Assembly: GCA_937775295.1 (NCBI GenBank)
Contig: CALKBZ010000034.1
Span: 1-64,000, forward strand
Reading direction: 5' to 3'
DNA: 64,000 nucleotides
From: an uncultured Opitutales bacterium
GTDB lineage: Bacteria; Verrucomicrobiota; Verrucomicrobiia; Opitutales; Coraliomargaritaceae
Positions within the stretch are counted from its first letter, which is position 1. Every line of letters starts with the position of its first letter. Of the stretch, positions 1-8,537 are shown one piece after another. Both the position numbers and the translations under genes were made by a program. The notes under the pieces are model-generated. The model was not told the DNA's origin. It saw nothing but the letters and a program-made list of their open reading frames with translations, and did not search any database.

Positions 1-123
1 AATGTCGACCTGCGAACGATTCAAGAGCTGCTCGGGCATGCCGACATCAAAACCACTATGATTTACACCCACACGGTGCAGAGCCAGACGAAGAAGCAAA
101 TGGTCAGTCCTCTGGATTTATAG
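1..123 (+). CDS. Integron-integrase-like tyrosine recombinase, C-terminal fragment
   Basis: The first 40 codons of the window read as the end of a tyrosine recombinase, stopping at TAG 121-123. Visible are the box II motif [15 protein letters not shown], with the conserved His and the catalytic Tyr (residue 22 of the fragment), and a terminal SPLDL. The TTMIYTH spacing followed by a short tail ending SPLD is typical of integron integrases (IntI). XerC/D proteins more often read TTQIYTHV and lack that tail. The rest of the gene lies outside the window. It converges on hemA with 38 bases between the stops. If it is IntI, the attI site and any cassettes would lie to the left. A chromosomal Xer or phage-type integrase is the alternative. 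Confidence 0.7.
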   Translation, partial: NVDLRTIQELLGHADIKTTMIYTHTVQSQTKKQMVSPLDL

Positions 124-161
124 CCTCAACCCTCAAGTCTCAGGCCTCCCCCTCAAGTCTC

Positions 162-1208
162 TTACTTCGCGATCAAAGTCCGGCGTCTAAGCTGTAGCCA
201 TAAGTTCCAGGCGTGGCTTTTCAAAATGGTTCGGGCGCGGTCAATCTCGGCTTTGCGTAGCTCGAGGTTCTCGTTGGCGATATTGGAAAGGTCGTCGAGA
301 TTGTAGAGATAGACGTTCTCTAGCTTGCTCACTGTCGGGTCGATGTCGCGAGGCAGTGCCACGTCGATTAGGAAGAAGGGCCGCTCGGGGCGTTGCTTCA
401 GTGCGGCCGCAAGCGTGTCACGGTCCAGAATTAATCCAGCGGCGGCGGTTGAGCTGATGACGATATCGAAGCGTTTGAGCTGAGCGGCGAAATCGCTTAG
501 CTCAATGGCTGCACCGCCGAGGCTGTGGGCGAGGGTATGGGAGTTTTCGTAAGTGCGACTGGCGACGGTAATGTCGGCTACACCACGGCTTTTGAGTGAT
601 TGCGCGGTCTTTTCTGCGACGTCGCCACTGCCGATCAGTAGCACGCGGCTGTCGCGCAGGTGCCCAAAAATACGGTTAGCTAGATCGACCGCAACATTGC
701 CGATACTGACTTGTCCACGAGTGATGCCAGTCTTAGTGCGGGCTGACTTGGCTGCTTGGAAGCTCTTCTCGAAGAGTCGGTTAAGGACGACGCCGGTGCA
801 TTTTGCTGCACGTGCATTGGCATAAGCGTTCTTCATCTGGCCGAGGATATCTGTCTCACCAACGATTTGAGAGTCGAGGCCGCTGGATACTTCGAAGGCG
901 TGCTGTAGCGCGTCGAGGTTGGTGTGCCAAGAGGAGTGTGCGTCTAGCAGTTCGCGGCTTACGCCGTTGCGAGCGCAAAGGTAGTCACGGACTGTGGCCT
1001 CGACGCTAGGGTCACTGGCGAGGCCATACACTTCAACACGGTTGCAAGTATTGACGACGAGACACTCGTAAATGTCGTCGAGAGCGTGTAGCTCTTGTTG
1101 CAGAGCTGCGGCGTTTTCTGGTGTGAGTGCCATGCGCTCGCGCACTTCAAGTGGAGCTTGATGGTGTGTGCTGCCAAGCACAAAAAGTGATTGCAATGCT
1201 TCGCTCAT
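162..1208 (-). CDS. hemA: Glutamyl-tRNA reductase
   Basis: Reduces glutamyl-tRNA to glutamate-1-semialdehyde with NADPH, the first step of C5 tetrapyrrole synthesis. The N-terminal catalytic domain shows NTCNRVEVY with the nucleophilic Cys at residue 55 and the signature [15 protein letters not shown] near residue 110. An NADPH-binding [12 protein letters not shown] lies near residue 190. At 348 residues it is shorter than the usual 415-430. The C-terminal helical dimerisation domain is mostly missing, although the frame ends cleanly. It overlaps the upstream ccsA-like gene by 4 bases (ATGA), so the two are probably translationally coupled. Last gene of a hemH-ccsA-hemA run. Confidence 0.93.
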   Translation of the reverse strand: MSEALQSLFVLGSTHHQAPLEVRERMALTPENAAALQQELHALDDIYECLVVNTCNRVEVYGLASDPSVEATVRDYLCARNGVSRELLDAHSSWHTNLDALQHAFEVSSGLDSQIVGETDILGQMKNAYANARAAKCTGVVLNRLFEKSFQAAKSARTKTGITRGQVSIGNVAVDLANRIFGHLRDSRVLLIGSGDVAEKTAQSLKSRGVADITVASRTYENSHTLAHSLGGAAIELSDFAAQLKRFDIVISSTAAAGLILDRDTLAAALKQRPERPFFLIDVALPRDIDPTVSKLENVYLYNLDDLSNIANENLELRKAEIDRARTILKSHAWNLWLQLRRRTLIAK

Positions 1209-2065
1209 TCAGATGTCTGCTGAGTAGCCGAGGCTTCGGTTCCGATCGTGTCGCGTGCAGATTGCACTGGCCAGAGAGACGCGAGTGCGAAGATGAAGAG
1301 AGCAATGGAGGCGATCGCATGGCGCCGAGTGACGAGCCGTTTTTGTATCCGTAAAACGACGACAGTGAGGTAGCCTGCCCACACGAAGCATGTGGCTGCC
1401 AATTTAAAGACGGGTACGCGTTCAGGGTGGTTGATCCAGAAAACTGCGCCGAAGATGAGAGCTGCGCTGAGCACCACCACTCCAGTAATGAGAAGTCGTT
1501 TCGCCATTAAGTCGAGTTGCTGAACGGAGGGCAAATGTTGGTAAAGGCCTTTGAACTGTTTGTTCTTCAGCCCATGTTGTTGGATCAGGAACATCGCGGA
1601 TACCAGTGCGACAATTGCGAACATCGCATAGCTGAAAATCGCCAGTGCCGCGTGTAACTCAATCCATGGATTGCCACCGAAAATACCAGGGGGGTAGGGT
1701 TGGTCCCAATTTGGAATCAGTAGTGCAGTGCCAGCGAGGAGCCCAGCGAGGCCTGCGGTGAAGAATCCGAGCAGGCGTAGCTTGAAAGCGGGGCCGATGA
1801 GGAAATAAAGCAGCACCAGCGACCATGCGATAAATTGCGAAATTTCAAAGATATTGCCGAGTGGGCAGCCTTTGATTTCTGCACCGCGTAAATTGAGCCC
1901 CAGCGTTTGGAAGAGGAAGCCGCCAGTGAGCAGGGCAAACATCGCGGTGCGTGGGTAGGGCTTGCGGATCAGTAGGGCGATGATACCGAACAGAAAGGCG
2001 CTCAAATAAATCGAGGCGCCGATCGCAAGCGCATCACGCGCAGAAATGACGATGTCTTCAAGCAT
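1205..2065 (-). CDS. ccsA: Cytochrome c assembly / HemX-type membrane protein
   Basis: A 286-residue polytopic membrane protein with about eight hydrophobic segments, of the CcsA/HemX (CcmC-like) haem-handling family. A conserved-looking patch [17 protein letters not shown] lies near residues 130-150, where this family carries haem-facing aromatic residues and histidines. It sits between hemH and hemA and overlaps hemA by four bases. The hemA-hemX pairing is common. In that setting the protein either aids glutamyl-tRNA reductase or delivers haem for cytochrome c maturation. The canonical tryptophan-rich WWD loop is not obvious, so HemX and CcsA cannot be separated on sequence alone. Confidence 0.8.
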   Translation of the reverse strand: MLEDIVISARDALAIGASIYLSAFLFGIIALLIRKPYPRTAMFALLTGGFLFQTLGLNLRGAEIKGCPLGNIFEISQFIAWSLVLLYFLIGPAFKLRLLGFFTAGLAGLLAGTALLIPNWDQPYPPGIFGGNPWIELHAALAIFSYAMFAIVALVSAMFLIQQHGLKNKQFKGLYQHLPSVQQLDLMAKRLLITGVVVLSAALIFGAVFWINHPERVPVFKLAATCFVWAGYLTVVVLRIQKRLVTRRHAIASIALFIFALASLWPVQSARDTIGTEASATQQTSE

Positions 2066-2095
2066 TAGAGCGGGGCTGGGCCAGGCGAAGTGTGT

Positions 2096-3163
2096 TTACT
2101 GTACGACTAGCGCAGGCGGTGTGGCGTAGGCGGTCTCGTAGGCACCGTTTTGCCAAGCCTGCACTTTATTGCTCAAGAACTCAATGAATTTCGGGTGCTC
2201 GTTGAGGCAAGGAATTTGTTCGAGGTCTTCGCCGCCAGCTTCGATAAAGATGTCGCGGCCTTCTTGGGCGATTTCTTCTAATGTTTCGAGGCAGTCTGCA
2301 GTGAAGGCTGCACAGATGACTTTGACGCGCTTATTGCCGTCTTCGGCGAGTTGCTCCAGTGTCTGATCGGTGTACGGGCTCAGCCATGGTTCCCGGCCGA
2401 GACGTGATTGGAAGGTGATCATGTATTTCTCTTTGGGGATGCCCATTGCTGCGACGAATTTCTCGACTGTCATCGCGCACTGGTGGCGGTAGCAAGTGGC
2501 ATGTGCGGGGTGGCATGTGTTGCAGCAATCTGGGGTGGTCATGCAGTGATTGTGCGATGGGTCACCTTTTACTAGATGACGCTGCGGGATGCCGTGGAAG
2601 GAGAATACCAGTTTGTCGAAGTTGCCGTCTTCCAGTGCTGGACGCGCGCGTTCGACAAGTGCTGCGATGTAGTCTGGGTCTTGGTAGAATGGCGGAAGCA
2701 GCGTGGTCTTGAGGTCTGGCTTGAGCTTGCGCACGGATTCCATCATGTGCACCACGGCGGTCTCATAGCTGGACATCGCGTAGTGCGGATACATCGGCAC
2801 GATCAGTACATCGTCGACACCTTGCTCGAGCAGCTCTTGCAGTGCGCTCTCGGTGGAAGGTGAGCCGTAGCGCATGCCCAGTGCGACCGGCACATCGACT
2901 TGTTCTGAAAGTGCTTTCTGCTGTGCCTTAGAAGTCAGGATCAGCGGTGAGCCGTCTTCTAGCCAGACCTTGGAGTAAGCCTCGGCTGATTGTTTCGGGC
3001 GATTGGGCAGGATCAGGCAGTTGACCAGAAACCAGCGAATTGCAAAGGGTGCATCGAGCACGCGTCCGTCCATTAGGAACTCGCGCAAGTATTTGCGCAC
3101 GTCGCTGACTTTAGTGGAATCGGGTGAGCCGAGGTTGAGTAGGATGACACCTTGTTTGGACAT
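2096..3163 (-). CDS. hemH: Ferrochelatase
   Basis: Inserts Fe2+ into protoporphyrin IX to make haem. The protein opens with [12 protein letters not shown] and carries [17 protein letters not shown] with the catalytic His. It ends with [16 protein letters not shown], containing the family's conserved Glu. The start at 3163 (MSKQGVILL) is preferred, because the 12 codons upstream in frame do not resemble the family. Between the two halves is a cysteine-rich insertion (about residues 212-235) with six Cys, including a CC pair and CYRHQC. Some bacterial ferrochelatases hold a 2Fe-2S cluster on internal cysteines. Whether this one does is inference. First gene of the hemH-ccsA-hemA run, 30 bases before ccsA. 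Confidence 0.93.
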   Translation of the reverse strand: MSKQGVILLNLGSPDSTKVSDVRKYLREFLMDGRVLDAPFAIRWFLVNCLILPNRPKQSAEAYSKVWLEDGSPLILTSKAQQKALSEQVDVPVALGMRYGSPSTESALQELLEQGVDDVLIVPMYPHYAMSSYETAVVHMMESVRKLKPDLKTTLLPPFYQDPDYIAALVERARPALEDGNFDKLVFSFHGIPQRHLVKGDPSHNHCMTTPDCCNTCHPAHATCYRHQCAMTVEKFVAAMGIPKEKYMITFQSRLGREPWLSPYTDQTLEQLAEDGNKRVKVICAAFTADCLETLEEIAQEGRDIFIEAGGEDLEQIPCLNEHPKFIEFLSNKVQAWQNGAYETAYATPPALVVQ

Positions 3164-3267
3164 TATAATAGAGAAGCTGCTAGCAGGGTGATTTGTCAAA
3201 CCGAAGTATCAAAGAGATGCACTTCGCCGTGAGAGCGAGTTGGGTAAAATAAGCAGAGTCGCTGCCT

Positions 3268-4404
3268 TCACTCTAACGATGTTGATTGTGCGTCTCGGTA
3301 TGTTTTGGGGGCAACGCCAGTTTGTTTTTTAAACCATGCGGAAAAGTGGTGGGGCTCGGGGTAACCGCAGCGCGTGCCGATCTCCATGATTGGGAGAGTG
3401 GTCGTTTTTAGAAGCTGCTGAGCGAGTTTAAGTCTGGCTTTGGAAAGTAGTTGATAGGGGCTGGTGTTGAGTTGCGTCTTGAGGGCAAGTTCAAGCACGC
3501 GGCGCGATACCCCGACTCGGTGCGCGATCTGCTCCATCTCCAATTCGGAGTTCGCTAGATTGTCACGAAGTAGATTGGCGGCTTGTTGCGCGATGCGTGC
3601 ACGGCCTTTCGCTAGCGAGGATGCGCGCGGGATCAGCTGGGATGGGGTTTGTAGAGTGAGATCTGAGGAGAGGTGCCCTTTGGTTAAAAGTTGGTGTAGG
3701 GCTTGGGCCGATTTGTAGCCTGTTTCGCGGATCGGTTGCCTGAAACTACTGATGCCGATTCCCGCAAAGATCGATTCGGAGGGATCGTTATCGACGCCGA
3801 CCACCAGTATGTCGCGGCCGCACTGCAGGCCTTGCCGTTGTGCTTCCAGTATGAACTCCCGCGCACAGAGATCGTTGGAGCAAAATACACCGAGCAGTCC
3901 GTCGTCGCGGGGGAGCGCCTTGATCTGGTCGGCTAGCAGTGGTCCAGGGCGTAGCTCAATGATGTTGGTCGTGTCGGACAGGCCCGCTCTGAAGCCCGCT
4001 TCGCGCAGGCGGGTGTAGTGAACGCCATCCGCGCCGAAAAACGCAAAGCACTTGGCTCGTTGGTCGAGAAGGTGCTCGGCGGCGGATCGACCAGTGGCTT
4101 CGTCGTCTGGACCGACGTTGGGAATACTGTTGATCGCGGAGAAGTTAAACATGTTGACTGCCGTAACGCCTTGCTCGACCAGCCCAGCAATCCAACCATC
4201 GCTGACGAAAGTTCCGATCGCACCAGCAAGTTGCCCAGACCTCGCGAGTTCCATCAGCCGCACTTCAAAGCCGAAGTTTAGCGGCATGAGCTGCCACTCC
4301 AAGCGCGCCTCAGCAACATAGTCGGATACGCCATTGAAGATCTCGGCGGCATGCCGAAAGTTCAGATCGAAGGCGATCGCGATCATTTTTTCCGAGTAAT
4401 TCAT
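3268..4404 (-). CDS. XylR-like AraC-family transcription regulator with sugar-binding domain
   Basis: About 378 residues. The N-terminal two thirds resembles a periplasmic-binding-protein/LacI-type effector domain (IAIAFDLNFRHAAEI at the start, GVFCSNDLCAREFILEAQ and VVGVDNDPSESIFAG in the middle). The C-terminal ~100 residues are an AraC double helix-turn-helix (IAHRVGVSRRVLELALK, then GYPEPHHFSAWFKKQTG). This is the architecture of E. coli XylR, so a sugar is the expected ligand, but it cannot be named from sequence. The ATG at 4404 (MNYSEKM) is chosen over an in-frame ATG seven codons upstream. It is divergent from gmd, with an 80-base spacer holding direct repeats and palindromes. Confidence 0.85.
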   Translation of the reverse strand: MNYSEKMIAIAFDLNFRHAAEIFNGVSDYVAEARLEWQLMPLNFGFEVRLMELARSGQLAGAIGTFVSDGWIAGLVEQGVTAVNMFNFSAINSIPNVGPDDEATGRSAAEHLLDQRAKCFAFFGADGVHYTRLREAGFRAGLSDTTNIIELRPGPLLADQIKALPRDDGLLGVFCSNDLCAREFILEAQRQGLQCGRDILVVGVDNDPSESIFAGIGISSFRQPIRETGYKSAQALHQLLTKGHLSSDLTLQTPSQLIPRASSLAKGRARIAQQAANLLRDNLANSELEMEQIAHRVGVSRRVLELALKTQLNTSPYQLLSKARLKLAQQLLKTTTLPIMEIGTRCGYPEPHHFSAWFKKQTGVAPKTYRDAQSTSLE

Positions 4405-4484
4405 TTTATATTCGCAAATATACAAACATAAATACGTAAATACGAAAAGACTTTTTCCGGAAAAACAGTATACTAGTCTGCATT
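4405..4484. promoter_or_regulatory. Divergent control region between XylR-like regulator and gmd
   Basis: The 80-base spacer holds a tandem 8-bp direct repeat TAAATACG (4429-4436 and 4437-4444), of the kind AraC-family proteins often bind. It also holds a perfect 14-bp palindrome TTTTTCCGGAAAAA (4452-4465) and a 6-4-6 dyad TATATT/AATATA (4408-4423). A TATACT that fits a -10 box for gmd is at 4469-4474, which would put the mRNA start only a few bases before the gmd ATG. Assignment to the adjacent regulator is inference. Confidence 0.5.
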
Positions 4485-5501
4485 ATGAAAAAAGCACTCA
4501 TCACAGGTATCACTGGGCAAGATGGATCTTATCTTGCAGAACTTCTATTAGCAAAAGGCTACGAGGTGCATGGCATCATACGGCGTTGCTCGACTTTCAA
4601 TACGCAGCGTATTGATCATCTCTACACGGATCCCCACATTAATGGCACCAAGATGTTCCTGCACTATGGCGATCTGGCCGATGGTGTGATGTTGATGAAA
4701 TTGATCTATCAATTGCAGCCTGACGAAATTTATCATCTGGGTGCGCAGAGCCACGTGCGTGTATCCTTTGATGTGCCGGAATATACCGGCGACGTTACAG
4801 GTCTCGGCACGCTGCGTCTACTCGAAGCAATTCGTGAAGTGGGGCTCGAAGGCAAATGCCGTTTCTACCAAGCATCCTCCTCTGAAATGTTTGGTCTGGT
4901 TCAAGAAGTCCCTCAAACTGAGAAGACACCTTTCTACCCGCGCTCACCTTATGGATGCGCTAAGGTCTACGCATACTGGCTCACAGTGAACTATCGTGAA
5001 TCTTACGGGATGCATGCGACCAATGGCATTCTCTTTAATCACGAGTCTCCGCGTCGTGGCGAGACCTTCGTGACGCGTAAAATCACGCGTGCGGCGACGC
5101 GTATTAAGCTGGGCCTTCAAGATAAGCTCTTCCTGGGTAATCTCGATGCGCAACGCGACTGGGGCTATGCCCAGGAATACGTCGAAGCGATGTGGCTGAT
5201 GCTGCAGCAGGATGAGGGCGATGATTATGTAATGGCCACTAACGAAACGCATTCAGTCAAGGACTTCGTGATCGAGACATTCAACAATCTTGATCTAGAT
5301 TGGGAGAAATATGTCGACTACGACAAACGCTATGAGCGTCCGACCGAAGTCGAGCTACTCATCGGAGATCCAGCTAAGGCCAAGAAGCAACTCGGCTGGG
5401 AGCCAAAGGTCAAATTCAAGGAGCTGGTCAAGATTATGGTCGATTCTGATCTGGTGCTTGCCAAGCAAGAGCTCGCGTTCAAGCAAGCAACGAATGGTTA
5501 A
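4485..5501 (+). CDS. gmd: GDP-mannose 4,6-dehydratase
   Basis: Converts GDP-D-mannose to GDP-4-keto-6-deoxy-D-mannose, the first step to GDP-L-fucose and related deoxysugars. It is a short-chain dehydrogenase: [14 protein letters not shown] is the N-terminal NADP-binding glycine motif, [13 protein letters not shown] follows, and the catalytic Ser/Glu of ASSSEMFG and the YxxxK ([10 protein letters not shown]) are present. [17 protein letters not shown] is a GMD signature. The length of 338 is near family size. Fcl follows 130 bases downstream on the same strand, so the pair makes GDP-fucose for surface polysaccharide. No Shine-Dalgarno is visible before the ATG. Confidence 0.95.
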   Translation: MKKALITGITGQDGSYLAELLLAKGYEVHGIIRRCSTFNTQRIDHLYTDPHINGTKMFLHYGDLADGVMLMKLIYQLQPDEIYHLGAQSHVRVSFDVPEYTGDVTGLGTLRLLEAIREVGLEGKCRFYQASSSEMFGLVQEVPQTEKTPFYPRSPYGCAKVYAYWLTVNYRESYGMHATNGILFNHESPRRGETFVTRKITRAATRIKLGLQDKLFLGNLDAQRDWGYAQEYVEAMWLMLQQDEGDDYVMATNETHSVKDFVIETFNNLDLDWEKYVDYDKRYERPTEVELLIGDPAKAKKQLGWEPKVKFKELVKIMVDSDLVLAKQELAFKQATNG

Positions 5502-5559
5502 CACTGGTTCTTTGCCTTAATCATTATCTTACATATACTCTTAATTCTGTCTTAATGTA

Positions 5560-5581
5560 GGGATTGGGATTGGGATTGGGA
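5560..5581. repeat. GGGATT hexamer micro-repeat
   Basis: Between gmd and fcl the hexamer GGGATT is repeated three times in tandem and followed by further imperfect GGATTA copies to about 5597. This is a simple-sequence tract prone to slippage. Confidence 0.7.
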
Positions 5582-5631
5582 GTAAGATTAGGATTATGAT
5601 TAAAAAGTGCAGTGGGCGGGAAACAGCAAAT

Positions 5632-6579
5632 ATGAATAAGACATCAAAAATATACGTCGCCGGTCATCGCGGTATGGTTGGCTCGGCTGTTGTGCGCGCG
5701 CTGCGCGCGAAGGGATTTGATAACATCATCGTGCGCACCCGTAGCGAACTCGACTTGACCAACCAGGTGGCGGTGCGCGAGTTTTACGCCGCCGAAAAGC
5801 CAGACGTTGCGATTATCGCCGCTGCTCGTGTGGGTGGTATTCATGCCAACAGTAGCTATCCTGCTGAATTCATGATGGAGAATCTGGCCATCGCGCAAAA
5901 CACGATCGGTGAGGCCTACAATGAAGGTGTGCAACGTCTGCTTTTTCTCGGCAGCACCTGTATCTATCCGAAATTCGCCGAGCAGCCGATTAAAGAAGAA
6001 TCCTTGCTCACTGGCCCACTCGAAGCGACCAACGAGGCCTATGCGATCGCCAAGATTGCGGGTCTTAAACTATGCGAGTTCTATCGTCGTCAGTATGGCG
6101 TCTGCTATCACTCCGCGATGCCGACCAACCTTTACGGGCGAGGCGATAACTATCATCCGCAAAATTCGCATGTGCTCCCGGCGTTGATCCGCCGCTTCCA
6201 CGAAGCCAAGGCAAACAACACTCCTGAAGTCGCGATTTGGGGCACTGGCACACCGCTGCGTGAATTTTTGCACGCTGACGACGCTGCGGCAGGGATTCTA
6301 CATTTGCTCGAGCTCGAGAATCCACCCGAGTGGGTGAACCTCGGTTGTGGCATCGATATTTCCATCGGCGACCTTGCACGCTTAGTCAAAGATACTGTTG
6401 GCTATGAGGGTGAGCTCACTTTTGATACCACGAAGCCAGATGGCACGCCGCGCAAGTTGACTGATATTTCCAAGATCAAAGCAACCGGCTGGGCACCACA
6501 GATTCCGATCGAGCAAGGTGTCAGGGTGGCATATCAATCCTTTCTCGAAGAGCAAGCCGCCGGCACGCTTCGTGAGTGA
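5632..6579 (+). CDS. fcl: GDP-L-fucose synthase
   Basis: Epimerises and reduces GDP-4-keto-6-deoxymannose to GDP-L-fucose with NADPH. The N-terminal [15 protein letters not shown] is the Rossmann motif. [10 protein letters not shown] and [15 protein letters not shown] give the Ser and the Tyr-xxx-Lys. [21 protein letters not shown] matches the family. The ATG at 5632 is chosen because an upstream in-frame ATG (5596) would add 12 unrelated residues. Acts after gmd. Confidence 0.95.
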   Translation: MNKTSKIYVAGHRGMVGSAVVRALRAKGFDNIIVRTRSELDLTNQVAVREFYAAEKPDVAIIAAARVGGIHANSSYPAEFMMENLAIAQNTIGEAYNEGVQRLLFLGSTCIYPKFAEQPIKEESLLTGPLEATNEAYAIAKIAGLKLCEFYRRQYGVCYHSAMPTNLYGRGDNYHPQNSHVLPALIRRFHEAKANNTPEVAIWGTGTPLREFLHADDAAAGILHLLELENPPEWVNLGCGIDISIGDLARLVKDTVGYEGELTFDTTKPDGTPRKLTDISKIKATGWAPQIPIEQGVRVAYQSFLEEQAAGTLRE

Positions 6580-6595
6580 CGATCGCTGCGCGATC

Positions 6596-6845
6596 GAGTG
6601 ATTCGCTTTGCGAGTGAGGATCGCTGCGCGAGTGAAAGTGGGGAGTGACTTTTGGGGAGGGACGAGCTCCGCCTCGTCCGCCGTGCCCCTTCACTACTCA
6701 CTCGCGAAGCGTCACTCTCACTGTTCGGCTTTGCCTAACTCGTCAACCGCACGAAAGTGGTTCTCATTTTTGATTTATACCAGCACTGCCGACTTTCACT
6801 TCTCACTAGCAAAGCGTCACTCTCACTGTTCGGCTTTGCCGAACT
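6596..6845. repeat. Intergenic direct and inverted repeats after fcl
   Basis: A ~43-base unit ending in TCACTCTCACTGTTCGGCTTTGCC occurs at about 6698-6740 and again at 6803-6845, 105 bases apart. The stretch 6600-6640 (cgctttgcgagtga and similar) is its inverted counterpart. The second copy touches the ykgJ stop codon. Reading frames across this block only translate the repeat. Confidence 0.65.
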
Positions 6846-7158
6846 ACGCGCCGATTCCTTGCCGTCTTCGTGCTTCGATACATTGCTCGCTGCCGGCTTC
6901 GAAGCGGCGACATACGCTCGGACGCGATTCATAAATACGGCATAACTCGTCTTCTTTGAGATACGGGCAACGGCTGTGGAAGGGCAGCGGAAAGAGTTGG
7001 TAAGCCTTGCCTTCGGTTTGTAGATACTCGGGCAACGTGCGTGCCTCATGCCGAATCGTTGGTTCGCGCGCTGCATCCGCTTCGCTCGCAAAGATCGGAA
7101 AACTCCGGCAGCAGGCGCCGCATTGGGTGCAATCGTATTCAGTTGGTGTTGAGCTCAT
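6844..7158 (-). CDS. YkgJ-family cysteine-cluster protein
   Basis: A 104-residue protein with the YkgJ (UPF0153) pattern: CTQCGACCRSF at the N-terminus, CPYLKEDELCRIYESRPSVC in the second half, then RRFEAGSEQC. The eight or so cysteines are presumed to bind zinc or an Fe-S cluster. The biochemical function of the family is unknown. Isolated gene between fcl and miaA. Confidence 0.85.
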   Translation of the reverse strand: MSSTPTEYDCTQCGACCRSFPIFASEADAAREPTIRHEARTLPEYLQTEGKAYQLFPLPFHSRCPYLKEDELCRIYESRPSVCRRFEAGSEQCIEARRRQGIGA

Positions 7159-7284
7159 CGTATGGTAAGGCTTATTGTCTGCGTCTCGTTTGCCAAGCGT
7201 GGAAGCGACACTTCTGTCGCTTGCTCAGTGGCAGAGCGCGGTAAATCAAGCGACGAGAGTGTCGCTGCGCCCGCAGAACTCCAA

Positions 7285-7320
7285 TTTGGGGAATGACTAC
7301 GATTTGGGGAATGACTACGA
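7285..7320. repeat. 18-bp perfect tandem duplication
   Basis: TTTGGGGAATGACTACGA occurs twice head to tail (7285-7302 and 7303-7320) in the ykgJ-miaA spacer. It looks like a recent slippage product with no evident function. Confidence 0.8.
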
Positions 7321-7397
7321 TTTGTTGAAAGCAAAGCCCCTACGTTTCGGATACAATAAAAAGAAGTTGGAAGTCGAAGCTGAGCCTGTCATGGCTC

Positions 7398-8294
7398 ATG
7401 CATAATTTTATGACACAGACCTTACACATCATCACTGGTCCGACTGCAGTCGGCAAAACTGAGTTCGCACTCTCTTACGCTGAGAAGCATAATGCCGAGA
7501 TCGTGTCGTGCGACGCGTCACTGGTTTATCGGGGTATGGATATTGGCACCGCTAAGCCTTCGCCTGCAGAACTCGCGCGTGTGCCGCATCACTTAATCGA
7601 TGTGAACGCGGTGGATCAGCCCTACGATATTGTTGCCTATGTGCGCGATGCTGAGGCGGCAGTGGCCGAGATCTTTGCGCGTGGTAAGTCGGTCGTGGTG
7701 GCAGGGGGCAGCGGATTTTATTTGAAGAGCTTCTTCGCGCCGGTGATTGATATTGTCGTGGTTTCCGATGCGATTCGTGCGCAGGTGGCGGAGCTCTATG
7801 CGGCTGACGGTTTGGAGGGTTTGGTTGCAGATCTGCGCCAACGTAGTGGCGAGGGACTCGGCAACTTGGATGCGCTGAATCCGCGCCGCGTGCTCCGCGC
7901 ACTGGAGCGTTGCATTGCATCAGGCAAATCCTTGCCCGACTTACAGGCTGAGTTTGCCGCACGGCCGGAGCCGTATGCCGACTGCGAGAAACGGTATATT
8001 TTGCTTGAGCGTGATGCCGAAAATTTGCGCCAACGCGTGACTCGCCGTGTCGATCAAATGATACAGGCAGGCCTGATCGAAGAAGTGGAATGCCTGCGTG
8101 AGCTCGGCCTTGAAAATAACTCCAGTGCCGCGGCGGCGATTGGGTATCGCGAGACCTTATCTTATTTACGCGGCGAGATTCAGCGCAAAGCATTGGCTCC
8201 TACGATTGTGCAAAACACCAATCATTTGGTGAAAAAACAGGGCACCTGGTTCCGCACGCAGATCCGGCAGCCAGATGAGTTGATTACTTTCTAG
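7398..8294 (+). CDS. miaA: tRNA dimethylallyltransferase
   Basis: Transfers dimethylallyl to A37 of tRNAs reading UNN codons. The P-loop GPTAVGKTEFAL is near residue 15. SCDASLVYRGMDIGTAKPS is the substrate motif, followed by PHHLIDV and VVAGGSGFYLKSF. The length (298) fits. An alternative ATG four codons in (7410) also fits the family start, and the sequence does not decide between them. RlmF, TilS, QueA, TcdA and TadA elsewhere in the window are further RNA-modification enzymes. Confidence 0.95.
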   Translation: MHNFMTQTLHIITGPTAVGKTEFALSYAEKHNAEIVSCDASLVYRGMDIGTAKPSPAELARVPHHLIDVNAVDQPYDIVAYVRDAEAAVAEIFARGKSVVVAGGSGFYLKSFFAPVIDIVVVSDAIRAQVAELYAADGLEGLVADLRQRSGEGLGNLDALNPRRVLRALERCIASGKSLPDLQAEFAARPEPYADCEKRYILLERDAENLRQRVTRRVDQMIQAGLIEEVECLRELGLENNSSAAAAIGYRETLSYLRGEIQRKALAPTIVQNTNHLVKKQGTWFRTQIRQPDELITF

Positions 8295-8467
8295 TTTTGC
8301 TGGAGTAACAAGGTACTTCGTTGACATTGAGATGAGTGTGGGCGACTCGCTCACGTTGCAGTCAGGGCAGGTGCCACCTCCGTGCGGACCACAGCGAAGA
8401 TGAGTTAAGGGGCAATGCGGGCGACGCTCAGGTCGTCCCTCCCCATTTCCACTTATTAGCATAAGCC

Positions 8468-8516
8468 CAAAAAAACGGCCCACCACTCAGCAAACAATTG
8501 CTGGGCGGTGGGCCGT
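8468..8516 (-). terminator. Intrinsic terminator of the parvulin gene
   Basis: A 19-bp stem (acggcccacc.../...ggtgggccgt, 8475-8493 with 8498-8516) with a 4-base loop. On the minus strand it is followed by a T7 run (A run at 8468-8474 on plus). It lies 21 bases beyond the parvulin stop. Confidence 0.9.
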
Positions 8517-8537
8517 GTTGCTGCGTTGAGAGCTTAA

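Noticed and set aside
6608-6934. 108-codon plus-strand frame
   Set aside because: It only translates the direct repeats after fcl and runs antisense into ykgJ.
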